This document shows positions 8,177-14,827 of a stretch of DNA of 16,149 bases, piece by piece; within the stretch, counting starts at the first letter, position 1; every line of letters starts with the position of its first letter. The notes under the pieces were generated by a model. That model ran no database searches and was not told the origin of the DNA. It worked only from the letters and a program-made list of their open reading frames with translations. A program made the translations under genes and the position numbers. The stretch comes from Opitutaceae bacterium (GTDB taxonomy: Bacteria; Verrucomicrobiota; Verrucomicrobiia; Opitutales; Opitutaceae): contig JADLBI010000344.1 in NCBI GenBank assembly GCA_020847775.1, forward strand, positions 1 to 16,149, given 5' to 3'.

Positions 8177-9289
8177 TCAGAACTTGAAGTTCAGACCTGC
8201 GCGAAAACCCTGCAGTTGGGACAGATCGATGTCGGTCGTATAACTAGAGCCGTTCTGCGTGATGGTGGAGGTGTAGTCCCCGCTCGATTGATAGAAAGCA
8301 CCGGCATACAGCCCGGCACGCTCGGTGATGCGGTATTCCACAGTTGCATCGACGTAATAGCCGGTGAGTGCCTTCAGTTCACTCTCCGTGACCTTGCTGA
8401 CAATCGGGTCGGCCGTGTCGGGCACCAGGGTTTGCTCCACCGAATAGTCCGTGCCGGAATAGACCAAGGTGGGACCGGCGCTGAAGTTCAGCCAGAGATT
8501 ATCCCTGATCTTATAGGTCAACGAGGGGCCCATGCGGAAAGTGACATATGTGCCCTTAAGTTTCCAAAAATTGGAAACCTGCGTGTTATTGCTCACGCTG
8601 CTGCTAGCCCGGCTGTCGGGGCGCTGGCCGAGCAGCACAGTGGTATCCGTCACATTGCCGTCCGCATCCGCCGTGGACGAAGGTGCCACATAAGGCACGT
8701 CGCTCGGCAGGGTTTGCCTACCTAAAGAATAAACGTCGGTGATCGTGTTAATAGTGGCCTGCACGTTACCCTGCGCGTTGGATGAGATGCCGTTAATACC
8801 GACGCCGGCGAAAAGCTTCCACTCGATCTTCTGGCCAATTTTGCCCATGTCGCGCGAGAGCACCAACTCGGTGCCCAAACTCATGCCCGGATCATTCCGC
8901 CGGACGGTGGCGTCGGTCACCTGCGCGCTGTATTGATGAAACGCGATGTTGGCCCCGGCATCAATCACTTGGTCGCCATCCACATAGGTCCAAGTGTTGG
9001 TCTTTAGGTCGGTAGCGCCTTCACGCGCGTCGCGCAGCACCAGACCATCATGATACTCGCGGACAACGTCCAAGTCTGTGACATCCTTCAGCGCCGCCAG
9101 TGGCGCGATCACACCCTGGCCGCCAAACGCCACCTTCGAGCCGTCAAGAAGCCGTGTGCCCACGCTCATCGAAAACTTCGGCTCCACATAGAAATCGTCC
9201 AAATCAAAGGTGGGGATCTCGTTCTCGGGATTTTGCGCGCGCGCCAAGGCGGCCAGACCGAGGAAGAGGAACAGATAAAAACGCTTCAT
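8177..9289 (-). CDS. Probable outer-membrane beta-barrel protein, function unknown
   Basis: A 370-residue exported protein. Residues 1-18 form a signal peptide (MKRFYLFLFLGLAALARA, cut before QN). After an acidic start (FDLDDFYVEP) come alternating polar/hydrophobic stretches such as IEWKLFAGVGING, TYVTFRMGPSLTYKI, LWLNFSAGPTLVYSG, YYVDATVEYRI and AGLYAGAFYQSSGDY. It ends GFRAGLNFKF, the terminal Phe being typical of substrates of the BAM barrel-insertion machinery. No enzyme, lipobox or TonB-box motif is recognisable. It lies 97 bases downstream of the coiled-coil frame on the same strand, so it may be read from the parA transcript or from its own promoter at about 9342-9370. It converges with ispH. 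The barrel assignment is an inference from strand pattern and C terminus. Confidence 0.85.
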   Translation of the reverse strand: MKRFYLFLFLGLAALARAQNPENEIPTFDLDDFYVEPKFSMSVGTRLLDGSKVAFGGQGVIAPLAALKDVTDLDVVREYHDGLVLRDAREGATDLKTNTWTYVDGDQVIDAGANIAFHQYSAQVTDATVRRNDPGMSLGTELVLSRDMGKIGQKIEWKLFAGVGINGISSNAQGNVQATINTITDVYSLGRQTLPSDVPYVAPSSTADADGNVTDTTVLLGQRPDSRASSSVSNNTQVSNFWKLKGTYVTFRMGPSLTYKIRDNLWLNFSAGPTLVYSGTDYSVEQTLVPDTADPIVSKVTESELKALTGYYVDATVEYRITERAGLYAGAFYQSSGDYTSTITQNGSSYTTDIDLSQLQGFRAGLNFKF

Positions 9290-9303
9290 AGATGATTCAA
9301 AAG

Positions 9304-9317
9304 GTCAGATGTCTGAC
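9304..9317. promoter_or_regulatory. 14-bp palindrome upstream of the barrel gene
   Basis: GTCAGA-TG-TCTGAC, with 6-base perfect arms and a 2-base centre, sits 14 bases upstream of the ATG at 9289. The spacer is too short for a stable hairpin, so a dimeric repressor site is the better reading. It has the same layout, with different bases, as the palindrome in front of the ParA gene. Confidence 0.4.
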
Positions 9318-9341
9318 GGCGGTTTGTGAAAAAGGTTGCAC

Positions 9342-9370
9342 AGGATTTGTGGGGGTCCGCCGGGAGTCAA
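9342..9370 (-). promoter_or_regulatory. Weak candidate promoter for the barrel gene
   Basis: On the minus strand TTGACT (9370-9365, five of six matches) is followed after 17 bases by AATCCT (9347-9342, three of six). Transcription would begin near 9335 and place the 14-bp palindrome in the leader. The -10 match is poor. Confidence 0.22.
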
Positions 9371-9386
9371 TGGAGGATTCGCCCCC

Positions 9387-9521
9387 CTATTCGTTAAATT
9401 CGTCGCGCTGCGCCGCGGCCGCGCGCTCCGCCTTTAGCGCCTCGGCGGCAGCCGGATCGATCGCCGCCTCGCGCTCCTTTAGCCGGTGTTCCCAAGCCCG
9501 CAAGCCCTCGGCTTTGTGCTC
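9387..9521 (-). pseudogene. 3' continuation of the coiled-coil gene beyond an in-frame TAA
   Basis: In the same frame as the 185-residue coiled-coil protein, the sequence after TAA (9524-9522) stays open for 44 codons to a TAG at 9389-9387. It reads EHKAEGLRAWEHRLKEREAA, then IDPAAAEALKAERAAA and AQRDEFNE. This is the same Glu/Lys/Arg/Ala-rich, heptad-like composition as the part before the stop. I infer that the original protein was about 230 residues and that a nonsense change, a sequencing error or programmed readthrough separates the two parts. No start codon or separate function is proposed for this piece. Confidence 0.65.
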
Positions 9522-10079
9522 TTACTCGGTCTCCTTCTCCTGTTGCGCCTGAACTATGTCAAAAAGCGTGTTTTCACTTTCCTCGAGAAACTGCTCCCGC
9601 TCGCGAATCTGCTGCCGCAGTTCTTGCAGCGTCGCCTCCTGTTTTTCCAATTCAGCCTTGAGCTGCTCCAACGCCGCCCGTTCCGCCGGACTGGCCGCCG
9701 CCCGCGCGGGCACCTGCTCCAAACGCGCCTTTAATCGCTGCTCGCGCGCCGCGAGCAACGCCTCGCCCTCGGCAAGTTCGCGATCGCGGTCAGCCTGTCG
9801 CGCCTCGTTCTCCGCGGCCGTGCGTTCACGATCCACCAGCATCATCTCCAATTGCCGCAACGATGTTTCCAGCTCGGAGACCTTGCCTTGATCGAGCTGG
9901 GTGGGCTCGCCCCATGGTGTTCGGGTCGAATCCACTATGGCCTTGATTGAATCGCGCGCCGCGTTGGATGCCTCCGCCACCTCAAACGCCGTTCTCCGTC
10001 GCAGTCGCAATGTGGGCGGCGAGGGATTTTTCGTGGGGAACTTGACACCCCGATCCGAGTCGCCAGCCATGACGGTCAT
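9522..10079 (-). CDS. Coiled-coil protein, probably truncated by a nonsense codon
   Basis: Encodes 185 residues. The first ~60 are basic and low in structure (TLRLRRRTAFEV at 23-34; a PWGEPTQLDQG turn near 55-65). From ~65 to the end the chain is a long coiled coil rich in Glu, Gln, Arg and Ala (LETSLRQLEMMLVDRERTAA, REQRLKARLEQV, LEQLKAELEKQEATLQELRQ). There is no signal peptide or membrane segment, so it is probably cytoplasmic and oligomeric. Its ATG overlaps the stop of the upstream gene (ATGA, 10079-10076), so it is likely translationally coupled to that gene and in one operon with the ParA ATPase. The TAA at 9524-9522 interrupts a frame that remains coding-like for another 44 codons. 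The family is not recognised; a scaffold or adaptor for the ATPase is an inference from context. Confidence 0.8.
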   Translation of the reverse strand: MTVMAGDSDRGVKFPTKNPSPPTLRLRRRTAFEVAEASNAARDSIKAIVDSTRTPWGEPTQLDQGKVSELETSLRQLEMMLVDRERTAAENEARQADRDRELAEGEALLAAREQRLKARLEQVPARAAASPAERAALEQLKAELEKQEATLQELRQQIREREQFLEESENTLFDIVQAQQEKETE

Positions 10080-10912
10080 TTCCCGAACAGACGGGAGAAG
10101 AATCCCTTCTTCACCGGTTCCGCCGGCTTGTCGCCCAATAACGGAGTCAAAATCCCGACCACGCGGTTTTCCGCCTCGGCGTCGTTGAGCACCATGATCT
10201 CACGCTGCAAATCCGCCCCCGCGGCCATTCTGGCGCGCAAGGCCGAGAGATCATCTGCGAAATGGGCGAGTGCCTCGGCGGTTCGCTCCGGCACGTTCCC
10301 CGAACGGCTCGTTTGCGCGAGACATTCGACTAGGTGCAGACCTTTGGCTCCCGCGCGAAACGGAATCAAGGCGGCCAGTCCTATCTCGTCCACATGCGAG
10401 AGCGCATTGAGCAGTTTGCGAAAATCCCCACCCACAATAACCTGCTGCGACATGGTTTGGGCAAACCGTGCGAAGGCCCCCAACGTCGGTAATTGCTCCA
10501 GACGGCAGAACTCCAGCGTGCCTTGATCGAGCCCGGTCAGATTGATGGGAAACTCTTCCGGGATGCCCAGCTTCGCTAGATTTTTGAGCAGGGTGTTTTC
10601 CCGCTCGGCCGTTTGTGCGGACTGCTCGACCATCTCCCCAAAAGGATCATCAAAGGCCAACGTGTCCTTAAGCAGAGAAATCAGCAGCCCCATTTTCCCG
10701 GGATAGCCCTTCATCTGTAACAGCTCGGCCGCCTCATCGTAGGCCAGATCGATATACGCGGCCGGGGTTTCATCCGGCCCCTTGATCGGCCAGTCCGGCC
10801 CTTCCAAATTTTGCGCCAGACTGCTGAGCGCGGTGTCCACCATAATGGATGACGCAAATGCGGCGCGGACTTCATCCCAGTCTTGCGCGGTGTATGCGGG
10901 TGTTTCAGGCAT
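10076..10912 (-). CDS. Conserved-looking protein of unknown function next to ParA
   Basis: A 278-residue soluble, mostly helical and acidic protein with no signal peptide; I do not recognise the family. Visible segments are an N-terminal helical region (about 1-95, YDEAAELLQMKGYPGKMGLL), a middle with DDPFGEMVEQSAQTAEREN and INLTGLDQGTLEFCRLEQLP, and a region with IVGGDFRKLLNALSHVDE and IPFRAGAKGLHLVECLAQ. It ends in the short basic amphipathic tip VKKGFFSRLFGK. Such tips often bind membranes or a protein groove, but that is inference here. It begins 11 bases after the ParA stop and overlaps the coiled-coil gene by 4 bases, so the three form a tight operon. A partner or effector of the ATPase is the most economical reading of its position. 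Confidence 0.85.
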   Translation of the reverse strand: MPETPAYTAQDWDEVRAAFASSIMVDTALSSLAQNLEGPDWPIKGPDETPAAYIDLAYDEAAELLQMKGYPGKMGLLISLLKDTLAFDDPFGEMVEQSAQTAERENTLLKNLAKLGIPEEFPINLTGLDQGTLEFCRLEQLPTLGAFARFAQTMSQQVIVGGDFRKLLNALSHVDEIGLAALIPFRAGAKGLHLVECLAQTSRSGNVPERTAEALAHFADDLSALRARMAAGADLQREIMVLNDAEAENRVVGILTPLLGDKPAEPVKKGFFSRLFGK

Positions 10913-10923
10913 GGGAAGCTGGT

Positions 10924-11823
10924 TTATGAGTTGAGCGGACCGAGCCGGATGATTTCGTCGGCCAGTCGGCGGTAATCGGTGATGACGTTGTCCTGCGCGC
11001 CGTCGTCCGCCTCCTGCGCCAGTAACGCGACGGGCAACCCCAAAGTCACCGCGCGGCGCACCACCATCGCATCGCGGATCTGCGTCTGGAATATCTTGGC
11101 GTCCGCCGCCACCCGTTTGGCGGTGCGAAATTGGTTCATGCGCAGCTGCATCCGCATCTTCGGCACCTCAATATCCACCCCGGTCTTTATGGAATTAAAC
11201 ACGATGCCGCGCACTTGCGCCGCTGGCCCCATCGCGGTCTGGCGAAAGCTCGCCGATTGCTGATGAAACCGGCCGAGTTTGTCTACCAGCAGCGTGAACC
11301 CGATCAGGCTCAGCGCGTCGGGATTGGCGGGGACGATGATTTCGTTGCTGCTGAACACACCGCATTGCGAAGCGCGCAAAATGTTCGGCGGGCAGTCGAA
11401 AAGGATGTAATCATACTGGTCTTCGATCTCCGCGAGCTGCCGCTGGAACACCAAGTAATGCGGTGCCTTGGGATCTCCTGTGTATTCGTTCTCCAGATCA
11501 ACGAGACTGAAATTCGTGGGCACTAGGTCCAAGCCCGGCAGCGCCTTCACCCCGTTTTTGTCCTCCACCACATCGCGCCAAACGATGTCGCGGATTTCGG
11601 CCGTGCCCGGTTCGAAGATGGACAAAATCGCGCCCTCGTTGGTCGCGTTGATCTTGTTCCAGCGCTCCAGTCGCAGCAACCAGATGCTGGCGTTCGACTG
11701 GGTATCCAAGTCGAAAAGTAGCACCTTCTTACCCAACTTGGCCAGACCGGCCGCGGTGTTGACGATGAGGGACGTCTTGCCGACGCCACCTTTGTAATTA
11801 ACGAAGCTGATTTTACGGGCCAT
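10924..11823 (-). CDS. ParA/Soj-family ATPase, orphan
   Basis: A 299-residue P-loop ATPase of the ParA/MinD superfamily. These form ATP-bound dimers on DNA or membrane and position plasmids, chromosomes or protein complexes. Motifs are the deviant Walker A KGGVGKTS (K11 signature Lys, K16, T17), the A' motif FDLDTQSN (D40) and Walker B YILFDCPPN (D143). The later stretch VRGIVFNSIKTG fits the family core, and VTDYRRLADEII-like sequence near the end (DNVITDYRRLADEI) resembles the usual last helix. There is no N-terminal HTH as in plasmid type Ia ParA, and no obvious C-terminal MinD-type membrane helix. No parB or parS-like repeats lie nearby; two unknown genes follow instead. This suggests a dedicated positioning ATPase rather than the chromosome segregation ParA. 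A 16-bp palindrome sits 10 bases upstream of the ATG and may be an operator. Confidence 0.92.
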   Translation of the reverse strand: MARKISFVNYKGGVGKTSLIVNTAAGLAKLGKKVLLFDLDTQSNASIWLLRLERWNKINATNEGAILSIFEPGTAEIRDIVWRDVVEDKNGVKALPGLDLVPTNFSLVDLENEYTGDPKAPHYLVFQRQLAEIEDQYDYILFDCPPNILRASQCGVFSSNEIIVPANPDALSLIGFTLLVDKLGRFHQQSASFRQTAMGPAAQVRGIVFNSIKTGVDIEVPKMRMQLRMNQFRTAKRVAADAKIFQTQIRDAMVVRRAVTLGLPVALLAQEADDGAQDNVITDYRRLADEIIRLGPLNS

Positions 11824-11833
11824 GCGGGGTATG

Positions 11834-11849
11834 CGTAAGCGGGCTTACG
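11834..11849. promoter_or_regulatory. 16-bp palindrome upstream of the ParA gene
   Basis: CGTAAGC-GG-GCTTACG has perfect 7-base arms and a 2-base centre, and ends 10 bases before the ParA ATG at 11823. A second, shorter inverted repeat GCGGA-TAT-TCCGC follows at 11867-11879, and GCAA-TAT-TTGC at 11917-11927. All lie in the 139-base gap shared with the divergent GreA-like gene. An operator for autoregulation of the ParA operon is likely from the placement, but no regulator gene is adjacent. No clear -10/-35 pair was found here for either gene. Confidence 0.5.
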
Positions 11850-11962
11850 GATCGCTCCCACCTTGCGCGGATATTCCGCACCCCGCGAGCCCAAAACCGC
11901 TCTAGCCGCCTTTGACGCAATATTTGCAAAGGTGGGCGCATCCGCCAACTTGGCCCGTGCAC

Positions 11963-12451
11963 ATGACCGGCTCCGAACTAAAATCTCGTCTACGCCAGCT
12001 CATCATCCGGCAGCTCCAAGCCGATCACGAGTTGCAGGTTCGCGCCGCGCAATTGGCGCATGACGAGGCGATCAGCGAGGAGAGCCGACCGGAAAACAAA
12101 TACGACACCCACAGCCAGGAGGCCGCGTATCTCGCCGAAGGTCAGGCCAAACTCGCAGCCGAAGCCGCCGCCGCTATATCCGCCTACCAAGCGCTCCCCT
12201 TGCCCGATTTTGACGACGCCGCGCCACTTGCCATTGGTGCATTGTTACGACTTTCTGCCACAGGCCGGACCGATTGGTATTTGCTCGGTCCGTTGTCAGG
12301 CGGCCTCGAGATTGCCTTGCCAGATCACGGGGACGTCTGCGTGCTCACCCCGCTGTCACCGCTCGGCCGACAGCTTATCGGCAAGCATGTCGGTGATAAC
12401 GTGACGCTGCCCGGCAGTGGTGCCACGGCCACGATTAGCAAAGTGTGTTAA
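11963..12451 (+). CDS. GreA/GreB C-terminal-domain protein
   Basis: A 162-residue cytoplasmic protein. The N-terminal half is helical and charged, with ENKYDTHSQEAAYLAEGQ at about 45-61. This stretch recalls a GreA/GreB-like family often mislabelled in databases. The C-terminal ~75 residues resemble the FKBP-like GreA/GreB C domain: PLAIGALLRL..., DWYLLGPLSGG, then SPLGRQLIGKHVGDNVTL, matching the hallmark 'SPLGRALLGKKVGDEV'. Canonical GreA reactivates backtracked RNA polymerase through an N-terminal coiled-coil tip with acidic residues. That tip is not clearly present here, so the protein may bind polymerase without promoting cleavage. I start at ATG 11963 (MTGSELKSRLRQ); a GTG at 11957 is an alternative, and an upstream TTG at 11912 would add 17 unconvincing residues. 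It diverges from parA and converges on glgB with a 47-base gap. Confidence 0.8.
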   Translation: MTGSELKSRLRQLIIRQLQADHELQVRAAQLAHDEAISEESRPENKYDTHSQEAAYLAEGQAKLAAEAAAAISAYQALPLPDFDDAAPLAIGALLRLSATGRTDWYLLGPLSGGLEIALPDHGDVCVLTPLSPLGRQLIGKHVGDNVTLPGSGATATISKVC

Positions 12452-12498
12452 TCCGCCGCTGTCTCAGCAGGCCTGGCGTAGCCCACGGCAAACTGCGA

Positions 12499-14709
12499 CT
12501 AACCTTCAACCCACTTGAAAATCGTCGTTGTATAGGGAGGAAGCGTCAGCAGTAGCGACTGCGCGTGCCCATCCGCCGGCACGGGGTCGGTGTGCCGAGC
12601 CCCATCGTTGCCCAAGCCACTGCCGCCATAGTATTCGCTGTTGGTGTTCACGACCTCGCGCCACAGGCCGGTGCGCGGCACGCCCACCCGGTATTTTTTC
12701 CGCACGAGCGGTGTAAAATGTCCGATCACCGCCAGCTGCGCGTCGCCGACACGCGCGCGACGCAGATACGCGATCACGCTCGCCTCATGGTCGTGGCAGG
12801 CAAGCCATTGAAAGCCTTGCGAATCAAGATCGTGTTCACCGAGCGCCGGTTCTGAGGTGTAGAGACGGTTGAGATCGCGCACCAAGCGGCGCACGCCCTC
12901 GTGGTCGGGATACTGGCAAAGGTGCCAGTCGAGGCTGCGGCGGTAATCCCACTCGTGGGATTGCGCGAATTCACCGCCCATGAAGAGTAGTTTTTTGCCC
13001 GGCCACGCCCACATGTGGGCGTAAAGCGCGCGCAAGTTCGCCGCTTTTTCCGGAATGTGCCACGCGCCCATCTTGAACAGCATGGATGCTTTGCCGTGCA
13101 CCACCTCGTCATGCGAAAACACCCTCACAAAATTCTCCGCGTATTGGTAAAGCATCCCGAACGTCAGGTCGTTCTGGTGCCATTTGCGGTGCACGGGCTC
13201 CTTCCCGAAATAGCCTAGCGTGTCGTGCATCCATCCCATGTTCCATTTGTAATCGAAGCCCAAACCACCATCCCTCACCGGACGGCTCACCCCGGGGAAT
13301 GACGTGGACTCCTCCGCGATCATTAACACGCCCGGATAGTAGTGGTGCACGAGGTCGTTCACCTCGCGCAGGAACGCGATCGCCTCGAGGTTCTCGCGCC
13401 CGCCGTGCCGGTTGGGAATCCACTCGCCCGCCTTGCGCGAGTAATCAAGGTAAAGCATCGAGGCGACCGCGTCCACGCGCAGGCCGTCGATGTGGTAGCG
13501 ATCCAGCCACGCCAGCGCGTTGGCCGTGAGAAACCCACGCACTTCGTTGCGCCCGTAGTTGAAGATTAACGTCCCCCAGTCCATGTGCGCGCCTTGCCGC
13601 GGATCGGCATGCTCGTAAAGGTGTGTGCCGTCGAATTCCGCCAGTGCGAACGCGTCGCGTGGGAAATGCGCGGGCACCCAATCCAAAATCACCCCGATCC
13701 CATGCTGGTGCAGATGATCCACAAACCACGCGAAATCCTCCGGCGTGCCGAACCGCTGCGTCGGCGCGTAAAATCCCGTGACTTGATAGCCCCACGAGCC
13801 GTCAAACGGATGCTCCGCCACCGGCATAATCTCGATGTGCGTGAAGCCCATCTCGACCGCGTAGTCGGCCAACTGCGGTGCCAGCTCGCGGTAGCTGAGC
13901 AAGCGCTCCGGATTGCCGGGATCGCGACGCCACGACGCCAGATGCACCTCGTATATGGAAACGGGGCGGTCGAGCCGCCCGGCGTTTTGCGTTCGGCGCC
14001 CCAGCCACGCCGCATCTTGCCATTGATGGCGACGCGGATTGCACACGATCGCCGCGTTGTTCGGAGGCGCTTCAAAATAAGTCCCATATGGGTCTGTCTT
14101 GACGCGGGTTGCCCCCTGCTGATCGCGAATCTGAAACTTGTAGAGCTCGCCCTCGCCCAGCCCAGGGACAAACAACTCCCACACGCCCGAAGCTCCCAGC
14201 GAACGCATCGGATGATAGCGTCCATCCCACGCGTTGAAGTTGCCGACCACCGAGACTTGCGCCGCGCCCGGAGCCCAAACCGCAAACGCCACACCCGTCA
14301 CGCCGTCGCACACTCGCGGATGAGCGCCGAGTTTTTCGTAAACACGGTGCTCGTTGCCTTCGTTGAACAGATATAAATCCTGCTCACCCAGTGTCGGCAA
14401 AAATGTGTAAGGGTCGCGCACGCTCCGCGTCACCCCACGATAATCAGTCACCCGCAGCTCGTAAGCGAAATGTTTGCGCCGACGCGGCAACAACAACTCG
14501 AAGAGACCTTCCGGGGCCAGCCGTTCCATTACATGCGCCTCACCTCGCCCAAGCTCGACCAGCTCGCAGGTTGCGGCATCCCGCAACAACGCCCGCGCCA
14601 CCAGCCCGCGCTTTCCCGACGCGTTTGAATAATGCAGCCCGAGCAGGTCGTGCGGAGTCGCGTGGCGTGCTTCCAGCAGAGAGGTCAGTTCGGATTCAGA
14701 GATAATCAT
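12499..14709 (-). CDS. glgB: 1,4-alpha-glucan (glycogen) branching enzyme
   Basis: Cuts alpha-1,4 glucan chains and rejoins them as alpha-1,6 branches during glycogen synthesis in the cytoplasm. From ATG 14709 (MIISESELTSLLEAR) it has 736 residues, close to the 728 of E. coli GlgB. The order is the N1 domain (HATPHDLLGLHYS), CBM48 (VTGVAFAVWAPGAAQVSVVGNFNAWDG split over about 130-160), and the GH13 barrel. The catalytic residues are the nucleophile D413 in GLRVDAV, acid/base E466 in MIAEEST and the stabiliser D534 in FSHDEVVHGK, each offset by 8 from E. coli D405, E458 and D526. The C-terminal beta domain ends TTIFKWVEG. The frame is open upstream to 14988, but those 93 residues are Arg-rich, unlike any GlgB N terminus, and lie in the control region of the divergent lptD. 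Other glg genes are not in view. Confidence 0.96.
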   Translation of the reverse strand: MIISESELTSLLEARHATPHDLLGLHYSNASGKRGLVARALLRDAATCELVELGRGEAHVMERLAPEGLFELLLPRRRKHFAYELRVTDYRGVTRSVRDPYTFLPTLGEQDLYLFNEGNEHRVYEKLGAHPRVCDGVTGVAFAVWAPGAAQVSVVGNFNAWDGRYHPMRSLGASGVWELFVPGLGEGELYKFQIRDQQGATRVKTDPYGTYFEAPPNNAAIVCNPRRHQWQDAAWLGRRTQNAGRLDRPVSIYEVHLASWRRDPGNPERLLSYRELAPQLADYAVEMGFTHIEIMPVAEHPFDGSWGYQVTGFYAPTQRFGTPEDFAWFVDHLHQHGIGVILDWVPAHFPRDAFALAEFDGTHLYEHADPRQGAHMDWGTLIFNYGRNEVRGFLTANALAWLDRYHIDGLRVDAVASMLYLDYSRKAGEWIPNRHGGRENLEAIAFLREVNDLVHHYYPGVLMIAEESTSFPGVSRPVRDGGLGFDYKWNMGWMHDTLGYFGKEPVHRKWHQNDLTFGMLYQYAENFVRVFSHDEVVHGKASMLFKMGAWHIPEKAANLRALYAHMWAWPGKKLLFMGGEFAQSHEWDYRRSLDWHLCQYPDHEGVRRLVRDLNRLYTSEPALGEHDLDSQGFQWLACHDHEASVIAYLRRARVGDAQLAVIGHFTPLVRKKYRVGVPRTGLWREVVNTNSEYYGGSGLGNDGARHTDPVPADGHAQSLLLTLPPYTTTIFKWVEG

Positions 14710-14731
14710 GGGCAACGAGCTTCGCGGGACC

Positions 14732-14762
14732 ATCATAGCTGTTGAATCCCGTCCAAGGTCAA
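14732..14762 (-). promoter_or_regulatory. Candidate promoter for glgB
   Basis: On the minus strand TTGACC (14762-14757, five of six matches) precedes TATGAT (14737-14732, five of six) by 19 bases, longer than the ideal 17. Transcription would start near 14725, only ~16 bases before the ATG at 14709. That would exclude the alternative ATGs at 14736 and 14733. No good Shine-Dalgarno sequence lies in that short leader. Confidence 0.33.
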
Positions 14763-14827
14763 CCCCGACGGAAGTCACGCGAGTGGGCTTGCTTGCCCCT
14801 TCCCCGGCGCCTTTGCTCCGCACCGTG

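Noticed and set aside
10913..11962. parS-like centromere sites for the ParA gene
   Set aside because: No 16-bp parS-type consensus and no repeated iterons were found; the single palindrome fits an operator better.
12452..12498. Intrinsic terminator between the GreA-like gene and glgB
   Set aside because: No stem of 6 bp or more followed by a T-run on either strand.
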